Assembly (NCBI RefSeq): GCF_030412785.1
Contig: NZ_CP125296.1
Span: forward strand, 124,001-188,000
From: Paraburkholderia sabiae
Lineage (GTDB): Bacteria > Pseudomonadota > Gammaproteobacteria > Burkholderiales > Burkholderiaceae
Length of the DNA stretch: 64,000 bases
Direction of reading: 5' to 3'
Of this stretch, positions 50,289 through 58,970 are shown one piece after another. Under the pieces are notes generated by a model, which was not told the origin of the DNA, did not search any database, and saw only the letters and a list, made by a program, of their open reading frames with translations. The position numbers were made by a program, and so were the translations under genes. Each line of letters starts with the position of its first letter. Within the stretch, counting starts at the first letter, position 1.

Positions 50289-51311
50289 CTACGTGTTCGG
50301 CGGGAAGTAAGGGAGCACGTCCTGATGAAGCTCGTCGAGAATCTCCCGGTAATCGCGCGGCGTCACACGCGGATTCAGCGCGACGTGCGATACGCCTTGC
50401 TCGCGCGCCTGATCGAGAAAGTCGCGCAGCGTGCGGCTGCCGATCGCGAATCCGCCGCCGATACGTCTGAACGGATAGTCGCGCCGTGGATGCAGATACA
50501 GGAACCCGCCGAATGCGAGCGGCTTCGCATCGTCTGCCGCAGATTCGCCGCCGTTCGTCTGACGATTCGCCGTCTTCCATTCATCGGCGAAGGCTGAAAG
50601 TTTCGCCGGTTCGGGCACGAAGCCGAGATAGGCGTCCATGTTGTTCGCGACCCAGTCGAGCGTTTGCTGCGAACGCCCCACGGCCATCGACGGAACCCTG
50701 CCGGATAGCGGCTTGGGCAGCATGGTCAGCGAACCGTCGCCACGCCCGAAGCGCTGCGATTCGAAGCGTGGGAAGTTCTTTTCGCTGACGCTGCGATACA
50801 CCTCGTAGGCGTCCCTGAAGCGCTCGCCGCGGCTCTCGAAGTCGATGCCGAAGACGGGATATTCGGAAGGCCGGTCGCCCGACGACATGCCGATCACGAC
50901 GCGCCCGTCCGTCAGACGATCGAGCGAGTTGATCTGCTTCGCGAGGATCAGCGGGTCGCGCATCGGCAGAACGATGCCTGTCGTGCCGAGCGTGATGTTC
51001 TGCGTCGCGGTGGCGAGATGCCCGATATAGATCAGCGGCTCGAAGATCTGGCCGGAATCGCCGTATTGCGGGTCGTAGAACGGAATGTCGCGCGCCCACA
51101 AGGCGGCGACGCCGGCCTGCTCGGCGCGCTGCGCCATCTGCAGATGATCGGCCATCGTCGGATGCGGCGACGCCGCGTGGGTTTCGAGCGGCAGGATCAG
51201 GCCGACTGTGAGCGCGTCGCGCCGAAAGACGCGGTCGTAACCGCGATGATGTTGCAGAGGGAACGGCGCGCGTTCGACTTGCGGTTCGGGAAAGGGAATT
51301 TGCATGTCCAT
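50289..51311 (-). CDS. LLM-class flavin-dependent oxidoreductase
   Basis: A 340-residue luciferase-like monooxygenase. Family segments are LTVGLILPLE, QRAEQAGVAALWARDIPFYD, LATATQNITLGTTGIVLP, LILAKQINSLDRLTDGRVVIG and SEYPVFGIDFESRGERF. These FMN/F420-type barrels oxidise sulfonates, long-chain alkanes, aldehydes or reduced flavins. TGGAGG precedes the ATG. It stands alone between the SDR gene and the DUF485-actP operon, and has its own terminator at 50214. Confidence 0.82.
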   Translation of the reverse strand: MDMQIPFPEPQVERAPFPLQHHRGYDRVFRRDALTVGLILPLETHAASPHPTMADHLQMAQRAEQAGVAALWARDIPFYDPQYGDSGQIFEPLIYIGHLATATQNITLGTTGIVLPMRDPLILAKQINSLDRLTDGRVVIGMSSGDRPSEYPVFGIDFESRGERFRDAYEVYRSVSEKNFPRFESQRFGRGDGSLTMLPKPLSGRVPSMAVGRSQQTLDWVANNMDAYLGFVPEPAKLSAFADEWKTANRQTNGGESAADDAKPLAFGGFLYLHPRRDYPFRRIGGGFAIGSRTLRDFLDQAREQGVSHVALNPRVTPRDYREILDELHQDVLPYFPPNT

Positions 51312-51454
51312 GATGTGCCTCCAGTGACGTCAGATTACGGATTCACGTCGACGGGAAAAACACAGCGCCGCTAACAACACTTGATACACGGCGTCATGAG
51401 CGGTGGACAGACGAATGACGCGAACGAGGCGCCCTCCGGCGTCATCTCACTCAC

Positions 51455-51480
51455 GATGATGGTACGCATCACCAATCATC
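51455..51480. promoter_or_regulatory. Imperfect dyad upstream of the DUF485-actP operon
   Basis: GATGATGGT and ACCAATCATC face each other seven bases apart, with one extra A in the right arm. It is 104 bases before the first start codon. A regulator site is possible. Confidence 0.3.
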
Positions 51481-51583
51481 ATTTTACTTGATCGATGCTG
51501 GCTTCTATCGTTGGAAAAAACAGAAGAGCGCGGCGGGCAGCCCCCGACATGCGCCCACTTCCAAACGAGATACAGGAGACATC

Positions 51584-51898
51584 GTGGTCCATACGACTGC
51601 ACATCACGACGTGCGGCTGTCGCCGGCGTTCGTTCGACTCGTCGCGCGCCGTCGCAGGCTCGTGGCATCGCTCACACTCGGTACTTTGCTGCCTTACTAC
51701 GCGTTCGTGCTGATAGCGGGATTCGCGCCGAAGGTGCTTGCGTTGAAGCTGTATCCGGGAAGCGTGATGACGATCGGCTGGCCGTTGGGCGTCGCGCTGA
51801 TCGTCGGCACGTGGGTGTTGACGGGCATCTATATCCGCCGCGCGAACGGCGAGTTCGACGAGTTGACTGCTCGCATTCTCGCGGGAGACGTGCAATGA
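51584..51898 (+). CDS. DUF485 membrane protein
   Basis: A 104-residue protein. It starts with GTG; CAGGAG lies six to seven bases upstream. It has an N-terminal basic segment (HDVRLSPAFVRLVARRRRLV) and two helices (SLTLGTLLPYYAFVLIAGFA and VMTIGWPLGVALIVGTWVL), as in the DUF485 family that is almost always the gene before actP. The stop overlaps the actP start (ATGA), so translation is coupled. Its role may be to help assemble or regulate the symporter. Confidence 0.85.
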   Translation: MVHTTAHHDVRLSPAFVRLVARRRRLVASLTLGTLLPYYAFVLIAGFAPKVLALKLYPGSVMTIGWPLGVALIVGTWVLTGIYIRRANGEFDELTARILAGDVQ

Positions 51899-53565
51899 AA
51901 CGCTACGTCTCGTTCATCGGCTTTATGCTTGCCGTGTGTATCGCACAATCAGCCACGGCAGCAGAAACCTTCGGCAAGGTTCAGAAGCAACCGCTCAACG
52001 TCACGGCCATCGCGATGTTTCTCGTATTCGTCGTCGCGACGCTCGGCATCACGTACTGGTCCGCGTCGAAGACGAAGTCGATGAAGGACTTCTACAACGC
52101 GGGCGGCGGCATTTCCGGCTTTCAGAACGGACTGGCGCTGGCGGGCGATTACATGTCGGCGGCCGCGCTGCTCGGGCTGACCAGCATGATCTTCTTCAAC
52201 GGATACGACGGCATGCTGTACGCGGTGAGCTTCTTCGTCGCGTGGCCGTTGCTGATGTTTCTGTTCGCGGAACGCATCCGCAATCTCGGGCAGGTCACGA
52301 TCGCCGATATCGCATCGTTCAGGCTCGACCAGCAGAGAATCCGCACACTGATGGCGTTCGGCTCACTGACGGTCGTGTGCTTCTATCTCGTCGTGCAGAT
52401 GGTGGGCGCGGGCCAGTTGATCCAGCTTCTGTTCGGGCTGCAATACAACTACGCGGTCGTCGTGGTCGGCGTGTTGATGGCCGTGTATGTGACGTTCGGC
52501 GGGATGGTCGCGACGACGTGGGTGCAGATCATCAAGGCCGTGCTGATGCTGTTCGGCGCAAGCCTGCTGGCGTTGCTCGCGCTGAGTCAGTTCGGCTTTT
52601 CGTTGAACGACATGTTCGCGCAGGCGATTGCTACGCATAAGAGCGGCGCAGGCATCATGCTGCCCAGCAAGCTCGTCGCCGATCCGTTCGCGATGCTGTC
52701 GTTGTCGGTTGGACTGGTGTTCGGCACCTCGGGCCTGCCGCATATCCTGATGCGCTTTTTCACGGTGCCGGACGCGAAAGCGGCGCGCAAATCCGTGTTC
52801 GTCGCGACGGGCTTTATCGGCTATTTCTTTCTCGTCGTGACGGTACTCGGCACGGCGGCGATCGTGATCGTGAATCGCAACCCCGCGTTCTTCGAGGGCG
52901 GCGTGGCGGGCGGCAAGCTGATCGGCGGCGGCAACATGCCTGTCATGCATCTGGCGAAAGCGATGGGCGGCGATCTCGTGCTGGGCTTTCTGTCTGCGGT
53001 CGCGTTCGCAACGATTCTCGCCGTCGTCGCGGGACTCACGATGGCAGGCACTTCCGCCATTTCGCACGATCTCTACGCGATGGTCATCAAGCGCAATCAG
53101 GCCGATCAAGCGAAGGAAAAGCGCGTGTCGAGAATCGCGTCGGTGGCGATTGCGGGTGTCGCGATCGTGCTTGGCATTCTCTTCAAGGATCAGAACGTCG
53201 CGTTCCTCGTGGCGCTGACGTTCAGCGTGGCCGCGTCGGTGAACTTCCCGATCCTCACGCTTTCGATCTACTGGAAAGGCCTCACGACGCGCGGTGCGTT
53301 GATGGGCGGCATTGCGGGACTCGTCAGCGCGGTCGGTCTGGTCGTGCTGTCGCCGGCGGTCTGGGTGAAGGTGCTCGGGCATGCAGCGCCGATCTTTCCC
53401 TACGACTACCCCGCGATCATTTCGATGTCGATCGCGTTCTTCTTCACATGGATCGGCTCGGTCACCGATCAGGGCGCACGCGCAGCGAACGAGCGCGAAC
53501 AGTTCGACGATCAATTCGTGCGCGCACAGACAGGTATCGGTGCGTCGCGCGCGGCCAGTCATTAG
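51895..53565 (+). CDS. actP: Sodium:solute symporter, ActP-type (acetate permease)
   Basis: A 556-residue SSF-family symporter. Residues 1-22 look like a signal peptide (KRYVSFIGFMLAVCIAQSATA), then thirteen membrane helices. Family segments are FYNAGGGISGFQNGLALAGD, FFNGYDGMLYAVSFFVAWPL, GTSGLPHILMRFFTV, and MAGTSAISHDLYAMVI. ActP takes up acetate and other small monocarboxylates with sodium or protons. The ATG overlaps the DUF485 stop by four bases. The acetate assignment is from family and DUF485 context; the true substrate here may differ given the genes that follow. Confidence 0.88.
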   Translation: MKRYVSFIGFMLAVCIAQSATAAETFGKVQKQPLNVTAIAMFLVFVVATLGITYWSASKTKSMKDFYNAGGGISGFQNGLALAGDYMSAAALLGLTSMIFFNGYDGMLYAVSFFVAWPLLMFLFAERIRNLGQVTIADIASFRLDQQRIRTLMAFGSLTVVCFYLVVQMVGAGQLIQLLFGLQYNYAVVVVGVLMAVYVTFGGMVATTWVQIIKAVLMLFGASLLALLALSQFGFSLNDMFAQAIATHKSGAGIMLPSKLVADPFAMLSLSVGLVFGTSGLPHILMRFFTVPDAKAARKSVFVATGFIGYFFLVVTVLGTAAIVIVNRNPAFFEGGVAGGKLIGGGNMPVMHLAKAMGGDLVLGFLSAVAFATILAVVAGLTMAGTSAISHDLYAMVIKRNQADQAKEKRVSRIASVAIAGVAIVLGILFKDQNVAFLVALTFSVAASVNFPILTLSIYWKGLTTRGALMGGIAGLVSAVGLVVLSPAVWVKVLGHAAPIFPYDYPAIISMSIAFFFTWIGSVTDQGARAANEREQFDDQFVRAQTGIGASRAASH

Positions 53566-53594
53566 TGAACCGTCGATATCGAAAGGGAATGCAA

Positions 53595-54203
53595 ATGTCG
53601 AACTCGCATATGTCCTCCATGAACGATGCTCCATCGCCCGACACGCACGCACAAAGCCGCTTTCAGTGGCGCGATAACGGTCTGGGCTTTTCGCCGGTCA
53701 CGATCGCATTGCACTGGATCGTCGCGGCGCTGGTGCTCGCAATCATCGCTATTGAAATCGTGTTGTGGATCTCGCCCGATGCCGGGCTCGCCAGAGTGCT
53801 GAACCTGCTCGGCACGATCCTGTTTCCGGTTTCGATCTATCGATTCTGGGCACGCGTGACGTCGTGGCACCCGCTGCCCGTCGGTACGCCGAATCCCGTC
53901 GAGGTGATCGTGAGCCGGTCGGTCGCCACGTCGCTTGCGCTTGCAATGGTGCTGCTGCCCGTCGCCGCGTGGTTCGCGAAATCGGCTGCTGGTCAGGTTG
54001 TCGGGTTGCCGGGCGGCTGGTTCATCCCTTCGCCGATGCAGCCAGATGCGCAGGCCGCGCACGTCTTCGAAGTCCTGTTCAGGATCGGCGCGACGCCGTT
54101 CGTGCTTGGCCTCGCGCTTCATATCTTCGGTGCCTGCAAGAACCATTTCGTGTTGAAGAACGATGCGTTGAAACGCATGCTTGGTAAACGCGTGGAGCTT
54201 TGA
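53595..54203 (+). CDS. Cytochrome b561-like membrane protein
   Basis: A 202-residue protein with four membrane helices. His40 in FSPVTIALHWIVAALVLAI, and His residues in the last helix (FVLGLALHIFGACKNHFVLK), fit the axial heme ligands of bacterial cytochrome b561, which carry electrons between ubiquinol and periplasmic acceptors. AAGGGA precedes the ATG at 53595. It lies 29 bases after actP and 3 bases before the next flavoenzyme, in the same operon. Its link to the transport gene is unusual. Confidence 0.8.
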   Translation: MSNSHMSSMNDAPSPDTHAQSRFQWRDNGLGFSPVTIALHWIVAALVLAIIAIEIVLWISPDAGLARVLNLLGTILFPVSIYRFWARVTSWHPLPVGTPNPVEVIVSRSVATSLALAMVLLPVAAWFAKSAAGQVVGLPGGWFIPSPMQPDAQAAHVFEVLFRIGATPFVLGLALHIFGACKNHFVLKNDALKRMLGKRVEL

Positions 54204-54206
54204 ATC

Positions 54207-55196
54207 ATGAGCACAACAACAGAGAATGAGTTTGCTGGAAACGCCGTCACGAAGCTGTGCGGCATCCACTATCCGATTTTCCTCGCCGGTATGGCGGCGA
54301 TTTCCGGGCCGAAGCTGGTGGCTGCTGTCGCCAATGCGGGCGGGATGGGGACGGTCGGCGGGCTGCGTTTGCCGCCGCTCGCATTGCGGCGCTGGTTACG
54401 CGAAACGAAGGAGTTGACGGACAAGCCGTTCGGCGTCAATCTCGTGCCGTCGTTCGGCGGCCCGGATGTATTCGAAGCGCAGTTTCAGGTCGTGCTGCAG
54501 GAAAGGCCGCGCATGTTGTCGCTGTTCTATGCGGAGCACTATCCGCAGATGATCGCGCGGGCGAAGGATGCGGGGATGATCGTCATGGTTCAGGTCGGTT
54601 CCGTCGAGCTTGCGCGCCAGGCCATCGCGCACGGCGCAGACATCATCACCGCGCAGGGCAGCGAGAGCGGCGGCCACCTGAATCGCGGCACGATCGGACT
54701 GCTGTCGCTGTTGCCGGCACTGATCGACGTGGCGGGCGGACGCCCCGTGCTCGCCGCTGGCGGCATCACGAATCGCGATGACGTTCGCACGGTGATGCGG
54801 ATGGGCGCGGGCGGCGTGCTGGCGGGCACGGCGTTCGTCGCGTGCGAAGAGTCGAATGCGCATCCGTTGTACAAGCAGAAGATCGTCGATGCCACCGTCG
54901 ACGACACCGAATACCGCACCGGCTATTCGTTTGGCTGGAAGTACGGCACGCCGCATCGCGTGATCCCGAACCGCGACAAGTGGAACCTGTTGCGTTTCAT
55001 GGGCGGCGGCGCGCGTGCGATCGACAAGCCGAAGATGGCGCAAAAGCTGTCGCTGTACGCGGGGCAGGGCGTGGGCAAGATCGATCGCGTGATGTCGGCG
55101 GCCGAGCGTGTGGAAGAACTGGCGAAAGGGCTTGCCGACGAGCGTGAGCGGGCCTCAGGCGGGCGCGTTGATGGACTGATGCTGCGCTACGCGTAA
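54207..55196 (+). CDS. FMN-dependent nitronate monooxygenase-like enzyme (copy 2)
   Basis: A 329-residue NMO-family flavoenzyme. Markers are IFLAGMAAISGPKLVAAVAN, AGGMGTVGGLRLPP, the FMN-binding AQGSESGGHLNRG, VLAAGGITNRDDV, and MGAGGVLAGTAFVA. It begins three bases after the cytochrome gene and ends before a bidirectional terminator at 55210, so it is the last gene of the DUF485-actP-cytochrome-flavoenzyme operon. It could reduce or oxidise the imported compound. Substrate unknown. Confidence 0.85.
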   Translation: MSTTTENEFAGNAVTKLCGIHYPIFLAGMAAISGPKLVAAVANAGGMGTVGGLRLPPLALRRWLRETKELTDKPFGVNLVPSFGGPDVFEAQFQVVLQERPRMLSLFYAEHYPQMIARAKDAGMIVMVQVGSVELARQAIAHGADIITAQGSESGGHLNRGTIGLLSLLPALIDVAGGRPVLAAGGITNRDDVRTVMRMGAGGVLAGTAFVACEESNAHPLYKQKIVDATVDDTEYRTGYSFGWKYGTPHRVIPNRDKWNLLRFMGGGARAIDKPKMAQKLSLYAGQGVGKIDRVMSAAERVEELAKGLADERERASGGRVDGLMLRYA

Positions 55197-55209
55197 CGTG
55201 CGCTGAAGC

Positions 55210-55242
55210 AAAAAGGCGGCGCAGTTCATGCGCCGCCTTTTT
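55210..55242. terminator. Bidirectional intrinsic terminator
   Basis: AAAAAGGCGGCGCA and TGCGCCGCCTTTTT pair perfectly around a five-base loop. It serves the flavoenzyme operon on one side and the convergent LysR gene on the other. Confidence 0.95.
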
Positions 55243-55266
55243 CATTTTGTAGCTATCGCAGCAACA

Positions 55267-56214
55267 TCACGCAGCGTCGAAACAGGCCAGCGCGGAAGCC
55301 AGCATGTTTTGAGCGCCTGATGGCCGAATGTCGGCATCGACGGCAAACTGCGCATGCGCGAGTTCGGTCAATGCAGTCAGCGCGGGCGTGACGATGGCGT
55401 CCTTGTTGCGGATGAACACCGTCTTCACGTGCGAAAACTCCGGCGGCAACGTATGGCAGTGCACGGCTTGCCGCGTGCCATGACCCTCCACCACCGATCG
55501 CGGCAACAGCGTCACGCCCATTCCCGCTGCGACGCACGACATGATGCCGTCCAGCGTGCCAAGCTCCATCACCTGGCCGGGAATGATGCCTGCCTGATAG
55601 AACCAGTGTTCGAGCGTCGATCGATAGAAACAGCCCGTCCTGAACGCGAGCACGGTTTGCCCGGACATCTGGCTGGCGAGCGCGTCCAGCGATTCGAACC
55701 CGATCCCGCTGACGAGCACCAGCTCCTCATGAAAGACCTCTTCCTGATGAAGCGACGCACTCTGATGAAAGCCGCCGACGAACGCGCCGTCGAGCCGATG
55801 ACATTCGACGGCCTTGATCAGTTCGGCCGTGGTGCCCGTCATCAACGATAGCTGAACCTGCGGATAGCGCTCGTGATACTTCGCGAGCACTTTCGGCAAG
55901 CGAATAGCCGCCGTCGTTTCCATCGACCCAAGCCGCAGCAGTCCACGCGGCGACGCGTTGTCGAGCATCGCGTTGCGGCTTTCGTCCGTCAACTGAAGGA
56001 TGCGTTGCGCGTAGCCGAGAAAGATCTGCCCGGCCGACGTGAGCATCACGCCGTTCTTCTGGCGGATGAAGAGCTGCTGATTCAGCTCGCTTTCAAGCTC
56101 CTTGATGCGCATCGTCACGTTCGACTGAACGTTGTGGATTTTTTCAGCCGCTGCCGTGAAGCTGCCGAATTCGGCCACTGCACAGAACATTTTCAAATGC
56201 CTCAGTTCCATCAT
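55267..56214 (-). CDS. LysR-family regulator (GltR/CysL-like)
   Basis: A 315-residue LysR regulator. The helix-turn-helix lies in MMELRHLKMFCAVAEFGSFT and NVQSNVTMRIKELESEL; the QSNVT recognition helix is of the type found in GltR-like regulators. The effector domain includes LLRLGSMETTAAIRLPKVLA. A T-N11-A dyad at 56260 lies 46 bases upstream of its start. It is convergent with the actP operon and may not control it; the divergent neighbour is DUF2784. The start could be the second Met. Confidence 0.82.
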   Translation of the reverse strand: MMELRHLKMFCAVAEFGSFTAAAEKIHNVQSNVTMRIKELESELNQQLFIRQKNGVMLTSAGQIFLGYAQRILQLTDESRNAMLDNASPRGLLRLGSMETTAAIRLPKVLAKYHERYPQVQLSLMTGTTAELIKAVECHRLDGAFVGGFHQSASLHQEEVFHEELVLVSGIGFESLDALASQMSGQTVLAFRTGCFYRSTLEHWFYQAGIIPGQVMELGTLDGIMSCVAAGMGVTLLPRSVVEGHGTRQAVHCHTLPPEFSHVKTVFIRNKDAIVTPALTALTELAHAQFAVDADIRPSGAQNMLASALACFDAA

Positions 56215-56259
56215 GCGCCTCGCCGGATCACTTCGGATGATGAACTTTCAGGCTAGCAC

Positions 56260-56274
56260 ATCAAATCTGGTGAT
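56260..56274. promoter_or_regulatory. LysR-type operator candidate
   Basis: ATCA and TGAT flank seven bases, giving a T-N11-A site. It lies 46 bases before the LysR start and 113 before the DUF2784 gene. Confidence 0.4.
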
Positions 56275-56386
56275 TGACTGGCGCGCGGCGACACAAACGC
56301 AGGCATCGTTGACGCGTTGGAAAAGCAGCGGATTGCGCGTGAATGCGCGCTATCCTGCGGGAAGGTTTCTGCACGCAAGGGGCGTC

Positions 56387-56755
56387 ATGATCGGGCTCGC
56401 CGATGCAGTTCTCGTGGTGCATGCGCTGATCGTGCTGTTCATCGTCGGCGGATTGCTGGCGATCTGGACGGGCGCGGCGATGCGGCAAGCGTGGGTGCGC
56501 AACCGTGCGTTTCGCATCGTGCATCTGGCGGCAATCGGCGTCGTCGCGATGCTTGCGGCCCTCGACGTGCCTTGTCCGCTCACCGTTCTCGAAGACGAAC
56601 TGCGCACGGGCGCGGCAGGCACGCAAGGCTTCATCCAGCACTGGGTGAGCGTCTGGATGTACTACGATTTGCCGCCCTGGGTGTTCGCGGTGGCCTACGT
56701 CGTGTTCCTGCTGATCGTCGCGCTGACGTGGTTCCGTGTTCCGCCGCGCCGATAG
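56387..56755 (+). CDS. DUF2784 membrane protein
   Basis: A 122-residue integral membrane protein. Three to four helices are visible (DAVLVVHALIVLFIVGGLLA, RIVHLAAIGVVAMLAALDV and FAVAYVVFLLIVALTWF). The conserved features CPLTVLEDELR and GFIQHWV match DUF2784. Function unknown. It is divergent from the LysR gene at 56214 and convergent with the MFS gene. Confidence 0.82.
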   Translation: MIGLADAVLVVHALIVLFIVGGLLAIWTGAAMRQAWVRNRAFRIVHLAAIGVVAMLAALDVPCPLTVLEDELRTGAAGTQGFIQHWVSVWMYYDLPPWVFAVAYVVFLLIVALTWFRVPPRR

Positions 56756-56773
56756 AAGTGCGCTTGCATCGCA

Positions 56774-57940
56774 TCATTCCCGCAGCGCTTCGCACGACAT
56801 GCGCGGCCTTGCCTGCATCGCCAACGACATGCAGCCGAGCGCGAGACCGACCACGCACACGCCCGGCCACTGCCAGATGCTCCACGCCCAGATGCCCAGC
56901 GACGAACCGAGTGCGCCGCCCGCGAAACGGATCGTCATGTAGAGCGTGTTGATGCGGCTCATCGCATCGCTCTTGATGCTCATGTTGCGCGCCATGTTCG
57001 CGACGTGTCCGCTCTGCAAGCCGAGATCGAGCACGATTACACCTGCCACGAGTCCGGCGATGGTATGGCCTGCGGCCGCGAGAATCGCGAAAGCGATGAC
57101 GAAGATCACGCCGCTCGCCAATACGACGAGCCGCGGATTGCGCTGGTCGATCAGCTTGCCTGCTTTCGTCGACGCAAGCGCGCCGACCACGCCGACGAGC
57201 CCGAACAGTCCCGCGACTTCGCTTCCATAGTGCGGATCCATGGCGCGCAGGTGAAAGGCGAGCGTCGCCCAGAACGCGCTGAAAGCGGCGAACTGTAGCG
57301 CAGCGATCGCCGACGTTTGCCGGATGAGCGGCTCTTCACGCAACAGCGTCCACAGCGAGCCCATCAGGCGGCCGTAGGTGCCCTTGTACGTCGGCTCCGC
57401 GCGCGGCAAGGTCCGCGACAGCACGGCGGCCGTGACGAGCATCGCCGCCGCCGCGACCCAATAGACGCTGCGCCAGCCGAAATGCTGCGCGATCGAACCG
57501 GAGATCGAGCGCGATACGAGGATGCCGCACAGCAAGCCGAACATCACGATGCCGACAGCTTCGCCGCGTTGCTGCGGTCCGGCGAGTTGCGCCGCGAACG
57601 GCGTCAGCAATTGCGGCGCGACGCTGGCGAGGCCCGTCAGAAAGCTGGCGGCCACGAGCCAGTTCAGTGTCGGCGACAGCGCGATCGCGGCGAGCGACAG
57701 GCTCGCGATGCACAACAGCGTGCGCAGCATCGAACGACGTTCGAGCTTGTCGCCGAGCGGCACGAACAGCAGCAGTCCGAGCGCATATCCCGTTTGCGCC
57801 GCGACCGATACCGTCCCCGCCTGCCGTTCGCTGGTGTGAAACGCCAGCGCGAAATCGGCGAGCAGAGGCTGGTTGTAGTAGTTGTTCGCGACCACGATGC
57901 CGGCCGCGGCGGCCATGAGCCAGTAGATCGAGCGTTTCAT
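56774..57940 (-). CDS. MFS transporter (YnfM/drug-efflux-like)
   Basis: A 388-residue twelve-helix MFS protein. The start segment is MKRSIYWLMAAAAGIVVANN, then YYNQPLLADFALAF. GDKLERRSMLR is the inter-helix motif between helices 2 and 3, and later segments are FGLLCGILVSRSISGSIAQ, AFSAFWATLAFHLR and GHVANMARNMSIK. This fits exporters of the 12-TMS DHA1 type. A GTG at 57973 is the alternative start and would add 11 residues; neither has a clear ribosome site. Divergent from the LysR gene at 58058, its likely regulator. Confidence 0.82.
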   Translation of the reverse strand: MKRSIYWLMAAAAGIVVANNYYNQPLLADFALAFHTSERQAGTVSVAAQTGYALGLLLFVPLGDKLERRSMLRTLLCIASLSLAAIALSPTLNWLVAASFLTGLASVAPQLLTPFAAQLAGPQQRGEAVGIVMFGLLCGILVSRSISGSIAQHFGWRSVYWVAAAAMLVTAAVLSRTLPRAEPTYKGTYGRLMGSLWTLLREEPLIRQTSAIAALQFAAFSAFWATLAFHLRAMDPHYGSEVAGLFGLVGVVGALASTKAGKLIDQRNPRLVVLASGVIFVIAFAILAAAGHTIAGLVAGVIVLDLGLQSGHVANMARNMSIKSDAMSRINTLYMTIRFAGGALGSSLGIWAWSIWQWPGVCVVGLALGCMSLAMQARPRMSCEALRE

Positions 57941-58057
57941 CTGGATAGCAGGGTCCCGTGATTTCGTCTCCACATGGATGAATGTAGACTATTCCGAAAA
58001 TCGCCGGTATCCCTGCGTAACGGCAAGCACCCTTGCCAAATCCGGAAGAGTCGAATC

Positions 58058-58945
58058 ATGGACCGCTTTGAAGCGATGAGCGTCTACGTGCGGGTCGTGG
58101 AGACGGGCAGCCTGTCCGCGGCGGCGCGCGCGATCCCGATGTCGTTGACGTCGGTCAGCCGGCATATTTCGGCGCTCGAAGAGCAGTTCGGCGCGCAACT
58201 GCTCCGCCGCACCACGCGCAACCTCGCGATGACGGACGAGGGCCGCATTCTCTACGATCGCGCGAAGTCGATTCTCGGCGAAGTGGACGAGCTTGGCAGC
58301 GCGCTATCCGCGGGTCGGGGGAAGCTGTCGGGACGGCTGCGGATCGCCGCGCCGAACCTGCTCGGCCGCCTGCTGATCGCGCCGCTGCTGCCGCGCTTTC
58401 TTGCACAGCATCCGGATGTCGCCGTCGATCTGATGCTCGTCGATCGCGTCGTCAATCTCGTCGAGGAAGGTCTGCATCTCGCCGTGCGCGTGGGCCGGTT
58501 GCCGGATTCGAGCCTCGTCGCGCGCAAGCTCGATGACATCGAAATGGTGGTGTGCGCCGCGCCGTCGTATCTGGCGCAGCGCGGCACGCCTCGCAAGCCC
58601 GACGATCTGCGCCAGCACGATTGCCTGGTGTTCTCGGATGCGTCCGGGCCGGTGGACTGGCGTTTCCAGTCGGGTGCGACGCGCACGCGCGTAAGCGTGA
58701 CGGGGCGTCTGTGGATGAACAGCCTCGATGCGCTGGTGTCGGCGGCGCTCGAAGGTGCGGGCATCGTGCGCGCGCCCGCGTGGCAGGTCGCGGCGCATAT
58801 CGAGGCAGGACGCTTGCAGCCCGTCCTCGACAGATTCGCGCCGCCCGCGACGCCCGTGTATGTGCTGTTCGAACGCTCGAAGCTGGCGTCGCCGAAGATC
58901 AGAACCTTCGTCGATTATCTTGCCGATCACTGGGGTCGCATGTGA
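58058..58945 (+). CDS. LysR-family regulator (divergent from MFS)
   Basis: A 295-residue LysR regulator of the CrgA/DsdC-like group. It has MDRFEAMSVYVRVVETGSLS, SLTSVSRHISALEEQFGAQL, and LRRTTRNLAMTDEGRILYDR, with an effector domain containing VRVGRLPDSSLVARKLDDIE and LDALVSAALEGAGIVRAPAW. GGAAGAG precedes the ATG. It is divergent from the MFS exporter and the two probably share the 117-base promoter region. No perfect T-N11-A palindrome was seen there. Confidence 0.88.
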   Translation: MDRFEAMSVYVRVVETGSLSAAARAIPMSLTSVSRHISALEEQFGAQLLRRTTRNLAMTDEGRILYDRAKSILGEVDELGSALSAGRGKLSGRLRIAAPNLLGRLLIAPLLPRFLAQHPDVAVDLMLVDRVVNLVEEGLHLAVRVGRLPDSSLVARKLDDIEMVVCAAPSYLAQRGTPRKPDDLRQHDCLVFSDASGPVDWRFQSGATRTRVSVTGRLWMNSLDALVSAALEGAGIVRAPAWQVAAHIEAGRLQPVLDRFAPPATPVYVLFERSKLASPKIRTFVDYLADHWGRM

Positions 58946-58970
58946 AGCAAACGCATGCAAGCGTATGCGT

